A stretch of 64,000 bases of DNA from Poecilobothrus nobilitatus (lineage: Eukaryota > Arthropoda > Insecta > Diptera > Dolichopodidae), in the NCBI GenBank assembly GCA_947095535.1, contig OX352772.1:275352336-275416335 (forward strand), in the 5' to 3' direction. The position numbers and the translations under genes are program-made. This document shows, piece by piece, positions 36,411 to 48,313 of the stretch. Every line of letters begins with the position of its first letter. Position 1 is the first letter of the stretch. Under the pieces are notes generated by a model. The model saw only the letters and a list, made by a program, of their open reading frames with translations, was not told the DNA's origin and did no database searches.

Positions 36411-39400
36411 CAAAACATCAAATCAGCTACGAGATCAAATTTAATACGCATTTGATACAAACAAATAGAGTTGAATATATATTTGTTTACAATAGAGTAT
36501 AGCTTTTACTGCACTCTTTCTTGATTGAGTGTAGTGAATTACTTGTATAGTATAGCGACTAGCGAGTATAGCAACAGAGAGAAAAAACAAATGTATTCAT
36601 GTACATCTTTAGTACATACATTATACATATTTAATTAATAAAAGAAACAAAAAGGAAACACCTTCCTTATATTAATTGGTTTTCATTCTATTTCTATATA
36701 CACATAATGTATATGTATAAATACGTAAATTTATTATTTAAATATTACCTACCTATATGAATTAAAACCTTTATAGGTACCTTTAATATTTTTTACTTTA
36801 AATATTGATTTTCTCTTTTTACATACATATGTACATACATACATATATGTATGTAATATAAAATTTTAACAAAATCATTTCCCTTTAAGTTATTAAAAAA
36901 AAAAGGAAAAAATAAAACCTAAAACTATAAAACCAAACAACTGAATAACTCTAACCATATACACATACTAGGTATATAGTAGTTATTTTAATATAAATTT
37001 ATACCTTAAAAGTAGGTACTAAAGAAAATTATACAAGTAAAAATACATACATAGTCTAAATAGGTACAAAAAAAAAACAAAATAAAATTATATTAAATAC
37101 ATATAAAAAAAACAAAAAAATGAAAAAGGGCCTCCATCTACATTTTTTTATTTCCTTTATTATTTTCCCCCTTTCCACCTTAAATATAATTTTTTTACTA
37201 TGCAATTTTACACAAAACAAAACCAGATACATACATATTATTATGTATTCCCATTTCCCAAATGAATTTTCATAGTACGTACAAACAAACAAATAACTAA
37301 ATGTATTTATTATTCTTTTTGTAAAAAAAAATTCAAAAAATAACGCCAGCGCACTCTTTAGGGAGTATTCAACAATACAACAACAGTATCATCATCAGCA
37401 GCAGCATCATAGTAATAACAACAAAAGAAGTACGAATACAGAAAATTACTATAAAAAACAAAAAAAAAATAAGTACATAAAAACTTTGATAACAATGCTA
37501 TGAAAAAAAGAAAAAAAAATATTACAAAAGAAAGAGAAATGAAATACAGAAACATAAAGTAGATAATAAAATAACTACAAAATTAATTTAAGTCCAACAT
37601 TTAATTCATATCATTTATTTTTTTTTTTGTCATTCTTTATTGTAACGGTATTCAAATATTCTAAATATATACAAAAAAAAAATGTTTTCTGTCAATCACA
37701 TACATTCCTACAAAGTTTCATATCATATATGTATATATAATTTTCTTTTATTTTTACCTATTCTATAATAGGCATACACTACAGTGTGGTGTGACTGTTT
37801 CCCTTTTTTTGTTTTGTATTTTATTGGTTATTTTTCTTTTTATGTATTTGCCAAATTGGTATCTACAAAAAGGGATAGATAAAATGAAAAAATATTATCA
37901 ATTTTTCATTCCAAAGATTTATTTCATCAACTATCCTTTTCCAAAATGTCTTAATTTTTTTTTATTACATATTAGGTATGTTTTGTGTTTTTTTTTTGTC
38001 ATTACAACAATTTTCCCTATTTTGTGTATTTTCTTTTTAAATTTAAATTTATTTTGATAGTTATTTTGTTGTTGGTGTTATGCCAACAAATTGTATTATA
38101 TGAAAAAGAAAAAAAAAACTGTTGCTCATAAGAGTTAGGTAGAAAGATTAAAAGATATTTTATTTAAGTATCTACCTATATTATTTATAAAATATATACC
38201 TACATATATTATACATAAATACTATTATATAAGTAATTCAAAATTCAATATCAGAAAAGAGAACCAATTTTATATCCTCAGCAATAATGTGAAAACTGTA
38301 ATATATTTGGACACTATTAAACTGATAAAAAAAAAATTGAAGATTATTTATCTATTGATACAATTAATGAAAGAAAAAAAACAACGTGCATTCTTCAGAT
38401 ACACTAAGTTTTATTATTTATATGTATGTACATATATATTAAAAAAGTAAACTAATACTATTGTCTACAATAATTAAAGATATACATATGTACTCTACTA
38501 TTTATTTTTTTAATACTACAGCAACGCAGCAATTTATTGCTGAAATCAATTTTGATAAAAAAAAATCACATAGGTACAATTTTTCTTTCTCTCTGAATAA
38601 AATTTGGATACAAACAAACTACAAAAATTACAAATACAAAATACATTATGAATGAATGACTGACGAACTGCAACTGACTATGCTTAAAAGTTTCATGAAA
38701 AGTAAAATTACAAACAAAAAAAATATGTAGGTACATATATAACCCCTACCTTGTACTTTTAACTATGTATGCATGTATATTTGATTTGATTGGAACAACT
38801 ACACTACATAATCTTGTTGCAAAACAACCGTAAAATACATCACCTTTGGTTTTTATATTTTATATATTTTTATACGCTTTAGGCTTTTACTGTATTACAC
38901 TCTTCTACACCTTCATACTCACTATTTCTATGGATTTGTATATTCTCTTTAAAATTTATCTTTATATCAAAACTCTCTTAGCCTTATTCTCATTTTTTAT
39001 ATTTTTTTATAGGTATTTGTTTTAATAAAAACAACGTGATTTTTCAGTTCTAAAATTGAATTTTTCACGATTAATTTTTCATTTTCGGTTTAAAAAATAA
39101 AAACACTATAATAAGAGAAAATTTTAGATTAATTAATATAAAATTACATTCAAATCATACAAAAATACAATCCAAATGTTCAATCACAAATCACAATATT
39201 CATTTCCAATTTCCATTAATCCATATTTTCTTTCATATAAAAATAATATTTACACAGTTACTACTAACAGCTAGTGTTACTCTTACTACACTACATACAA
39301 AATTTAAGAGAGAAATATTTTAAGAGAAAGAAAATAACAATAAGCATTAAGCAGTATAATAAAATAAGTATTAAGCAAGCATATATTCATATATTTTTTT

Positions 39401-40671
39401 AATTATTTTTTGTAAAATAATGGTAAAAGAAAATTTTTTTCTATTTAAACTTCACAGTTGTTGCTCTTCTTTAATCGTAAACGTTTCGAATTTATTTCTT
39501 CGGTTGAATTTTTTTTTTTAATTTTAAAATCTTATATTAAAAAAATAAGAGTTTTTTTGTTTCAATTTAATAAAAGTAAAAAAATACATATTTTATTGTT
39601 TTTTTTTTTGCGTAATTATTAAAAATTTTTATTCTAAATTTGATTACCGGAATTTTAATAATATTTTAAATTTTTTTTGTATACTTAATTGTGAAAAAAT
39701 AATAAAAAGAAGGCATTGTCAATATTTTCAAAAAAAAAAAAAAAAAAACAAATTTAGAAAATAATATAGTGTAAAAATATTAAAATATTTTTTGTGCTAA
39801 AAATTTGGTTTTTTTTTTCTTAATCTAAATAACCGGAAATAAATAAAGTTTTCAATGAAAATTTAACTTTACTTTATAAATGAAAAATATAAAAAAAAAT
39901 TGATTATTATTTCTTGATTATTCAATTTCAAGTGCAACCTTCGTAAAGATATTGAGATTTTTCTACTACCTACAAAAAAATAAAACAATAAAATAAATAT
40001 TAAAATTGAAACATACATAAATACATATTATAAAAAAATTTTATATTTCAGTTTTATTTATTTTTTTTAAAATCAATTTTTGTTAAAAAAAAAATAAAAA
40101 AAGTTGTGCAAAGTACCTATATAAATTTAATTTTTCTTTTGTGAGAATGTTTTTTTTTTTTACGAAAATAAAAAAATCAAATGATTTTTATTTTATAAAA
40201 ATAGAAAATAAATACAAATTTTGAAAAAATTTAAAGAAATAAATAAAAATTGTGATTGATCTCCCATGAAGGATTTTGTGATTGCCAAAAGAAGTATTAT
40301 TATAAAAAAAAAAAAATTCAAAGTTAGTAAACGGTTTCATAACCTTTAAAATAAAAAAAAAAGTGAAAATCATCGAATACATAATCATTACAATCTAAAT
40401 CTATTAAATCACAAAAAATAAATGTGAATTATACCTATACTTTAGTAGTAAAAAAAAAATAATTCAGTATTTCAAAAAAAATTTATATATATATCTAATA
40501 CAAATAATATATAGAAATAGTGTTACATTTATTGTTTATATTTTTTTTTGTTTGAAAAATTAAAATAAAATTAAAACTTAATAATTAGGATATAAAAATA
40601 TTTATTTTAGTGGTTGTTATAATTTTTTTTTTAAATCAAATTAGTTATAAAAACAAAACAAATAAATTTAA
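36411..40671. other. AT-rich DNA upstream of the Asn-rich exon
   Basis: Probably promoter, 5' UTR or intron of the downstream gene, but no TATA/Inr pair can be singled out. A CAN-triplet patch with CATCATCAGCAGCAGCATCA lies at 37370-37430. AAATCAAATTAG (ending 40644) after a T-run is a possible 3' acceptor just before the ATG. Confidence 0.35.
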
Positions 40672-41723
40672 ATGTTTCATCCATACGTTAAAATAAAGAA
40701 AAAAAATGCACAACATAGGTGTTGCTGTTGTCCACCAAATACACCAACAATACCACCAGCAATACCATCGCCGTCAACTTCTCAGTCCAATAATAATAAC
40801 AACAATGTTAATAACAGTATAAATAATAATAATTCATCATCTTCATCATTGAATTGTTCAATATCACAACAATTTGTACAATTACAACAACATCAACATA
40901 TGCAATCTCAACAAAATCAACAACAACAACAATCTTTACAACCATCTCAACCATCTTATGGTAGTGGTTTAATTGATCCTGGAACATCAAATTTATATAA
41001 TCGTTTAAATAATTTACATAATATAAATATTACCACCAATAATAGTAGTAGCAATAATAATAATAATTGTAATAACAATAATAATAATAGTGTTTTATCA
41101 TTAAATGGTCAACCATCATCATTGAGTAGCCTATTAAATTCTTCTTTAAATTCGACATCAAGTTCAAATTCAAATCATAATAATTTAGTAAATATTTTAA
41201 ATAATACAAATTCAACTACAAATACAAATAATAATTGTAATCAATTTTTAAATAATATTAGTAGTAATAATAATTTAAGTGTTCAATCAATATTAACTAA
41301 TCGAAATTTAAGAATTTCAAATACAACAAATAGTAATAATATAAATAATTTGTCATCGTCGTCATCAACTTCGGCATCGACATCGACATCATCATCTTCG
41401 TCATCATCATCTGGATTATTAAATTTAAATAATAATAACAGTTCAAATAATAATAATAATAATGGATTAAATATTTTATTAAATCAACAACAAAATAGTG
41501 GTTGCAGTTCCAATAATAATAATAATAATAAAAACAACAACAATCATAGTAATAGTAATAATAATAATTATCATAGTTGCTGTAATAATAATCATTTAAT
41601 TAATAATCATAATAATAATAATAATAATAATGGTAATAATAGTAATTCATCTATGTGCCTCGTTTTATTAGTTAAATGTCCAAATTCAAAGGAATTGTGT
41701 ACTGCAAATTTCTGTGATAAAAG
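40672..41723 (+). CDS. First coding exon of an Asn/Ser/Gln-rich protein, gene not recognised
   Basis: Open frame starting at ATG 40672, with in-frame stops just upstream (two TAA codons in the preceding 12 bases). It runs about 350 codons to AAG|GTAAAA, a consensus splice donor with GT at 41724-41725; the unspliced frame would stop at once (TAA 41725). The N-terminus is basic (residues 6-12) followed by a Cys4 cluster and Pro-rich stretch (about 18-34). A Gln/His-rich block spans about 65-95. The rest is dominated by Asn runs, with Ser/Thr runs near 225-250. The last ~25 residues, starting at MCLVLLVKCP, switch abruptly to ordinary complexity with several cysteines, suggesting that a folded domain continues in the next exon. 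Asn and Ser runs mix synonymous codons (AAT/AAC; TCA/TCG/TCT/AGT) while Gln is nearly all CAA. Such composition is common in fly transcription and RNA regulators, but no family can be named. The gene continues beyond this exon. Confidence 0.75.
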
Positions 41724-41731
41724 GTAAAAAA
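41716..41731 (+). promoter_or_regulatory. 5' splice donor ending the Asn-rich exon
   Basis: AAG|GTAAAA, with the exon ending at 41723. It matches the metazoan MAG|GTRAGT consensus at the key positions and sits exactly where the open frame would otherwise terminate. The exon ends after two bases of a codon. Confidence 0.7.
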
Positions 41732-41841
41732 AAAACAAATTTTGAATTTTAATATTAAACATTTATTATTTTTTTTTTTGTTGTTCTCGAATTGTAAAAA
41801 ATTGTATTAAAAAACAAAATTATTGATAAAAAGTGATAAAA

Positions 41842-42031
41842 TTGACCCTAAAAAATTTTTTATTTGAGGTTTTCTTTGTGTTAGAGGACTAAATTTTTAA
41901 ATTCTAAAATTTTGGTTTAAAAAATTACTCCTAAAAATCCCCACCACAAATTTAGTTTATAGGCAAGACGGAATGAAACGAAGGTAAAAGTAAAAAATAA
42001 CGAAAGAGCACTACTCGTGTGGAATATCCCA
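41842..42031. mobile_element. Partial copy of the 30-kb MITE, inside the intron after the Asn-rich exon
   Basis: Matches 30455-30646 closely through TAAAATTTTGGTTTAAAAAA, TTACTCCTAAAAATCCCCAC and AATTTAGTTTATAGGCAAGA, ending CGTGTGGAATATCCCA. The other terminal repeat is missing. It begins about 120 bp after the splice donor. Confidence 0.8.
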
Positions 42032-42534
42032 TTATAAATCAAGAAAATAATTTTAACTTTGTTAGGAAACAAACATAGTTTTACTTTCAAATGAGAGTAC
42101 TGACAACTTCAAGTGCTATTATTAAAACTGCAGTTTTTTTTATTGCTTTAATAAACTCAAATTTTAATGTCAAAATTATTTACATATTACGAAATATTTG
42201 AAAACCTTTTCCTTTAAGAACATATTACAAAAAACATAGTATAAACAAATATAAGATTGAATCGTTCATATTTACCTATATTAAATCCTATTACACTATA
42301 CAATAAATCCTTAGTTAGTTAAAAAAAGTTAATTATTACTCGTCATTTTAGAATTTTAATTCAAATTTTCTTTAAGTAACTTTAAATTTTTTTATTTATT
42401 TGGTTTACCGTTATACTTATTAACTTAATTTATTGAAGCATTTGTTGTATATTTAAGTGTATTATTATAGTGACTATAATATTATTTAAAAGGTATGAGT
42501 CTAAAATTTTATATTAATATACATGTTTTACTTC

Positions 42535-43012
42535 GACTAAAGATTTTTTTACTTTAAGTGAATATTTATTTATTTTAAGTGAATATATTTTTACTTTAAA
42601 TGAAAATTTTTTATTTTAAGTACTTAAAAACATTTTTACTTTAAGTGATGAATCTTTAATTCAGTAACTTATGTTATATAAATATTTATACATCTATTTT
42701 ATTTTCCCAATATATAAGTATGTATAATGTATATCTATATATTTGAATCTGATAGTTATATATATTTATATACATATGCACATATTATATACATATATAT
42801 ATAATATAAACGTATGTATGTATGTATATATATATAATTTAAACGTATGTACATTTTTACTTTAACTTTATTACAAATGCCTTCATTTAAAGTAAAAAAT
42901 CTTCATTTAAATTAAAAATGTCTTCACTTTAAGCAAAAATTTTTCACTTAAAATTAAAATGTCTTCCCTTCAAGTAAAAATGTTTTCAGTTAAAGTAAAA
43001 ATGGTATATAAA
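42535..43012. repeat. Foldback structure made of two oppositely oriented ~20-bp tandem arrays
   Basis: The left array (42535-42652) has about five units of TTTTTACTTTAAGTGAA type. The right array (42880-43012) has six units of CTTCACTTAAAGTAAAAATG type, its reverse complement. About 230 bases between them are TATG microsatellite. The arrays could pair with each other in several registers. It lies in the predicted intron of the Asn-rich gene. Confidence 0.75.
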
Positions 43013-45640
43013 TGTTAAAAATTCGAATAAATACAGTTTTATAACCAAAAATCAGAAAAAATTGTAAGTATTGTATTCAAAAAATACATCGTTTCTTTTC
43101 ATTTAAGAAAAAAATATTCAAAAAATAATAAAATAATACATGCAAAAATTTTAATATAAATGAACAAAACCTCCTTTTCTTTAACTTTATTTTTTTAACT
43201 AAATTTGTAAGTGGAATATCATTGCTAAAATTAAAGCCTCAATATCTTTTCAAACAAAATGTATTTTTTTCTCAATTTTATGTTAATGAAAATTACAACA
43301 ATAATAATGTTTCCCTATCTGACCAAAAAACATACATACAACAATTTAGAATCAAATATAAACCTAAAATGTCTTATATAAATAATACTTAGTTACCCAA
43401 CAATATTATTCTAATAAAATGTTTTCATTTATTTCTACATCAAATATAAAGAAAATAAACTTACATAATTATATTATATAAGCACGTACATATATGTATA
43501 TACTATATAATTATATAAATTTTAGAAGTGGTTAACTTTAAAATTAAAACAGAAAATGCTGTACTTTTTTTTTAACTTAACTTTAATAAAAATTCTACAA
43601 AAAAAAAATCGTTCTTTTCTGTAAAGTAATTTTTATTTGAATGAATACACCCACAATTTTTTTTAATGAAATGTTTGCAATTTAATTTATCTATATTATC
43701 TTCATCATCATCATGACAATCCGATAACATTTAAAAGTAACGACAATATAATATAAAAAAACAATAAACAAAACTAGTTATATTGAATAAACAAAATTAG
43801 GTAAATATACACTATGTCGTTTTCATATATGTATATACATAATATATTCAAAATATCTTCTTTGTATAATGACATTAAACCAACCCCTTATCTTTTTAAA
43901 GAAACGAAAAAAACTAACCCAAATATTAATAAATATATATGTACCTATACACTAAATTCCAACTCTCTAATATGCAATTGAACCCAACATAATTTTCAAA
44001 TTTATGATGTTTTATAACTTCTTATAACATACCATACCATATTATTGAAAGGATATTTTATTAAAAGTGAATAAGGGGTCACCAACCCCTTTTTCAAATA
44101 TAATAAAAATAAATTCAATTTTTTCTTCGTTTAATTGTTTTTTTTTTTTTGAATTATTATTTATACTAGGTTTTGTCCTTTATATGTGTTTCTTAATATA
44201 TATTTTTAAAAAAATAATTAAAACGGACGGGAAAAATAATTTGAAGTCAAGCTATTTCAAGGCTTTTTTTTTTTCTTTTTGTTTGTTTGTTTCAGATGAT
44301 AAAATAAAGTAATTATTGCAATAGTACTCCTTGTACCTACATAATAATAATTAAATATGTATATGAAAGTGTGATTCATTCATTTATAGAATATATGTAG
44401 GTATATACAAAAATACATACTCGTTATATAATTATGTGTAGCTAATACATAAAACAACATATGATGAAAAAAAAGTAATAATTAAAAATTAAAAAAAAAT
44501 ATAAAATATATTATTCAATTTAAGAATCAATTTATAAAAATTTATCATACACTTTGTGTGTGTTAAATTTAAATTTTATTTTTATCTAATTTTGAAAGCT
44601 AAAATTTTTCTTTTATAATTTTAAATCAATAATTTTATATTTTTTCCCAAAAAGATTTCTCTTGTGGTTAAATGTAACCCCGATTTTCAGAACAATATAA
44701 CTATGTTCACTTAATATGTAAGTGTATTACAAATATTTTATTTGTTGGTTTATATGTACATATATTATGAATTTTCAATGACATTTCATTTTATAAAAAC
44801 TTTTATATTTAATTTCAGGCTATACAATAGTTATATAAATATGGATGTATAAATAAATGTTTTTTACTATTTTAATATTATATACATATATATGTGCTAT
44901 TTGTATATCTAACAAAATCACCCCTTATTATACACATTCATTCATTTTTTTTTGTATTTTCTTCGCCTTCGAATGTAATGTGTCATTTTAATAATATTAA
45001 CTATATGACATACATAATAAAATATTATACAATATAATATATTTCTTTTATATCACATCAATATATTATGTACGTGTATAATATATGTATACTCTGTTGT
45101 GTTGTATGTACAATCTATTATATCATTTGGTATTTCCTATTTTATTTTTTTTTTTGTATACTTTCAAAATAAAATAAAAAGAAAAAGTTTTATTTTATTA
45201 TCTAATCGACCTTTTCTCTTTTGTATACTACAACAATTTACGATTGCCCGGTTTGATTTTGTAACATTATTTCATACACAGTACAACAAAAAAAAAGGAA
45301 TATAAAAATTACAATTTCATTGTAATGTTTATGGATGGTCCAACAAAAACCAAAAAAAAGCTGTTATACATATGCATAATATACATAACTGTTATACATA
45401 TACATAATATACATACGTTATACATAATATATATGTACATGAAAAAAAAAAAAAATTTAATATTATTAAACGTTGTATAAAGCCTTTTAACCATTATTTC
45501 CATCTTTATCTATCATATCATCCATAATCTCCTTTATTCTTTTATAAATTTGCAATATTTTCTATCTTTTTCCCTCTTTTTTAATGGTTTTTTTTTTAAT
45601 ATATGTATGTATATTAATTTTTTTATTTAAATTTTGACAG
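43013..45640. other. AT-rich DNA, probable intron
   Basis: Between the two candidate exons. Only microsatellites and homopolymers seen. Confidence 0.4.
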
Positions 45641-45809
45641 TTTCCTACCATCACCCCAAAAACAAAATATCACATTACCTTCGTTATTTGTTACTACAAA
45701 CAGTACAACCATCTGTCAAAAACATGAAAAAAATCGTGAAAATGAAAAAAAATATTTATTACAAAACTTTTGTCTTTTGACTATCACTTTCACGTGCATT
45801 TTAAATTAA
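45641..45809 (+). CDS. Candidate second/terminal exon in phase with the Asn-rich exon
   Basis: A pyrimidine-rich tract followed by TTTTGACAG (AG 45639-45640) forms a plausible 3' splice acceptor. Joining the two-base remainder of the 41723 donor to this point gives an open frame of 56 codons to TAA at 45807-45809. It is rich in Asn, Thr, Gln and Lys, like the upstream exon. What is seen is the acceptor, the phase match and the open frame. That it is used is inference: short open frames occur by chance, and a donor inside it (for example GTGAAA near 45736) could shorten it. The implied intron is about 3.9 kb and contains a MITE fragment and a foldback array. Confidence 0.25.
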
Positions 45810-46320
45810 TGTATATAATACATATATTATGTATGTACATATAACAGTCAGTCATCGTTTTTCGTTATATTTAATGTAACTGTTTACTAAATTACTTTAT
45901 ACATAATACATATTTATATATTATGTTGTAGCTTTGTAGCCTTTAGTCAAAAATCAATAACTGAAATACTTATATAAATTTAAGTTATTATTTTAAATAC
46001 AAAAAAAAAACACAAAAATAAAACTGAAATAAAAAATATATCTAATTCAAAAAAAATGTTTAAACTATTTTTATAACTCCCGTAAATTATTAGACAGTGA
46101 ATAATAAAAGAGATATAGTTTCAAAAATTTAAATAACTAGTAACAAACAAAATGGAAAAGAAGGAAAAGAGAAAATAATAATTTTTTTTTTAAGTCTTGT
46201 TATTGCTTTTGAGATTTTCAAACGTTAACTTGTATAAAACTCTAAAAAGAAAAAAAAAAATTTTAACAATGACAAAAAAAAAACAAGTAAAAGTAACTGT
46301 AAGTCGATGCAACCGACTTA

Positions 46321-47345
46321 TTTATACCCTACACCTAAAAAATTCAAATTAAATTAAAAATCCATAAGTTATTTTAGTTAGGTATTTAATATAACTAAGC
46401 TAAAAAAATGAATGCTTTTACAACCTTTGTACAAAATTTCAGATTTCTATCTTTATTAAATTCGAAAATATGCTTGTTAGGTTTTGGGAAGTGTGTGAAG
46501 GCACGCGGACCACTACCCCAATTCATCTCAAATTTTAGAAACAACAACAGGGAACATCAATAGAACATTCTTATATCAAATTTCAAGTTTATATGTTTAT
46601 TAATTTCGAAGATATGCTTGTTTGGTCTTAGGAGTTGTGTGGCAGATACCCGAACAACCATTCTAATTCATCTTAAATTTTGGACAAATCAGGGATTCAG
46701 GAAACAACACCCTAGTACCAAATTTGAAGTTTCTATCTTTATTAATTTCGAAGATATGCTTCTTCGGTTTTGGGAGTTGTATGGGAGGTACCCGAACGAC
46801 CACTCCAATTCATCTCAAATTTTAGACAATTGTTGATTCAGGAAACAACACCCTAGTACCAAATTTGAAGTTTCTATTTTTATTAATTTCGAAGATATGC
46901 TTGTTCGGTTTTGGGAGTTGTATGGGAGGTACCCGAACGACCACTCCAATTCATATCAAATTTTGGGGATATCAGGGATTCAGAAAAACACACCCTCGTA
47001 CAAAATTTTAAGTTTCTATCTTTATTAATTTCGAAAATATGCGTATTAGGTTTTGCGAGTTGTATGGGAGGTACTCGAACGCATGGCCCGATTTCGCCCA
47101 TTTACAATCCCCGCCTTAGCTTAGTCATTGTTAACCTACAGTATAAATTTCATCAAGATAGCATCATTATTTTTTGAGTTATCGTGCGTACGGACGGACG
47201 GACGGACGGACATCGCTAAATCGACTCAGGCGGTGATCCTGATTCAGAATATATATATATGTCTATACCTAACTCGCTTCCTTTTGGTGGTTACAAACAC
47301 CATACCAAAGTTAATATACCCTATACTTAATGTGTAGGGTATAAA
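46321..47345 (+). mobile_element. DINE-1/mini-me-like (Helentron-associated) element with ~142-bp tandem core
   Basis: It begins TTATACCCTACACC and ends GTGTAGGGTATA, a 12-base inverted pair, with a 3' hairpin TATACCCTA...TAGGGTATA (47315-47343). The core is about 4.5 tandem units starting near 46433, 46587, 46726, 46868 and 47012 (spacing 139-154), each containing CTTTATTAATTTCGAAGATA. Next come GAGTTATCGTGCG, a (GGAC)n tract (47190-47212) and a conserved tail with CGACTCAG. This matches the described architecture of fly DINE-1/mini-me elements: central repeats, GTCY/GGAC microsatellite and a terminal hairpin. It has no coding capacity. Short open frames inside it are by-products of the repeats. 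Confidence 0.8.
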
Positions 47346-47572
47346 AATAGTAACAAAAATTGGACAAATAAAAAAACAGATTATGAGAAAATAAAATAGT
47401 AAAGAAAATGTATTTTGAAACTAAAAATTATATTAGGTGATATTAAATTGTTACTATATATACGTATAATGGTTTATATACAATTTTATGATTATAAAAT
47501 GTCTTTATATATGTATACAAATATGTATATATTTATACATAGATAAAGTGTAATCATTACTTTTTTTTTATA

Positions 47573-48313
47573 CAGTTATGCGTAAAAGTTTAGGACCAAA
47601 AATATTTTATCTTCATTATTCAAATTTTTACTTTTTCCAAATTTTTATTCCCAAAAGTATATAATATATGTAAAGTATAACAATTCATTATTTTAAAACC
47701 TTATTTTAAAACTTAAACAAGAACAAAAACATAATAGAAACAAAAAAAAATAGTAATAATTTGGGGCGGCATTTCCTGTTATGGTTACACAGACTTGCAC
47801 AGAATCAATAAATGCTACAAGATACGTGCATATTTTAGAAAGTAAGATGCTACCATTTTGACCCCACGTTGCCAGAACAACCTTACAGTGGTTTTCTGAT
47901 AATACAATTGATGTCTTACTATGACCAGCGTGTAGTCCTGATTTGAATATTACAGAAAATGTGTGGAAAATGTTAGGTGACAGAGTTGCGAGAAGAAAAC
48001 CTGAAACTGTGGAATAACTAAAAGATGTTTTGAAAGAAAAGTGGGTTGCACTTCCTATAGAAATTCTCCATAAGCTTTTTGAATCAATTCCCAGAAGAAT
48101 CAATAATTGTATAGTCTCCAAAGGTTTCTATTTCAAGGGGTAAAATTATGGTCTTAAATTTATACGCAGCTCATTTTTTCGATTTTTGTCATTTTGATTC
48201 CATTATGTTTTTGTACTTGTTAAGTTTTTTTTTTAAATAATGAATTGTTATACTTTATATAATATTATATTCTTTTTCAATTTTTTTTTGGTCTTAAACT
48301 TTTACACATAACT
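47573..48313 (+). mobile_element. Tc1-like DNA transposon, deletion derivative with ~110-bp TIRs and TA target site
   Basis: Left end TA|CAGTTATGCGTAAAAGTTTA (47571 on) is mirrored at the right end (...TAAACTTTTACACATAACTG|TA, 48313). Inverted similarity continues inward to AAGTATAACAATTCATTATT (about 47676-47695 and 48238-48257). TA dinucleotides flank both sides, as expected for Tc1/mariner. At 741 bp it is far shorter than an autonomous ~1.6 kb element, because the 5' half of the transposase is gone. Confidence 0.88.
47762..48143 (+). pseudogene. Tc1-like transposase, C-terminal half with stops
   Basis: Plus-strand reading shows WGGISCYG, then after a frame change a YVHILESKMLPF-like segment, a stop, WFSDNTID, PACSPDLNITENVW (which contains the final DD.E glutamate) and a C-terminal RINNCI segment ending at TAA 48141. 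The stretch around the second catalytic Asp is collapsed and at least three stops are present. The first catalytic Asp and the DNA-binding domain are absent. An open frame on the opposite strand over the same bases is a shadow. Confidence 0.85.

Noticed and set aside
36273..36455. 60-codon plus frame
   Set aside because: Inside the family A repeat at 35099-36410; equivalent positions in the other copies are not preserved as frames.
40808..41215. Two minus-strand frames of about 60 codons opposite the Asn-rich exon
   Set aside because: Antisense of AAT/TCA triplet runs, giving Tyr/Met/Val-rich nonsense.
40672..41723. Assigning the exon to a named fly gene (for example a known poly-Asn transcription or RNA-binding factor)
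   Set aside because: Homopolymers give no orthology information and the ~25 ordinary residues at the end did not match a family I could recall with confidence.
46618..47337. Several 69-88 codon frames on both strands
   Set aside because: Translations of the ~142-bp tandem units in the 46.3-kb element; overlapping on both strands and repetitive.
47693..48121. 142-codon minus-strand frame
   Set aside because: Antisense shadow of the Tc1-like transposase remnant read on the plus strand.
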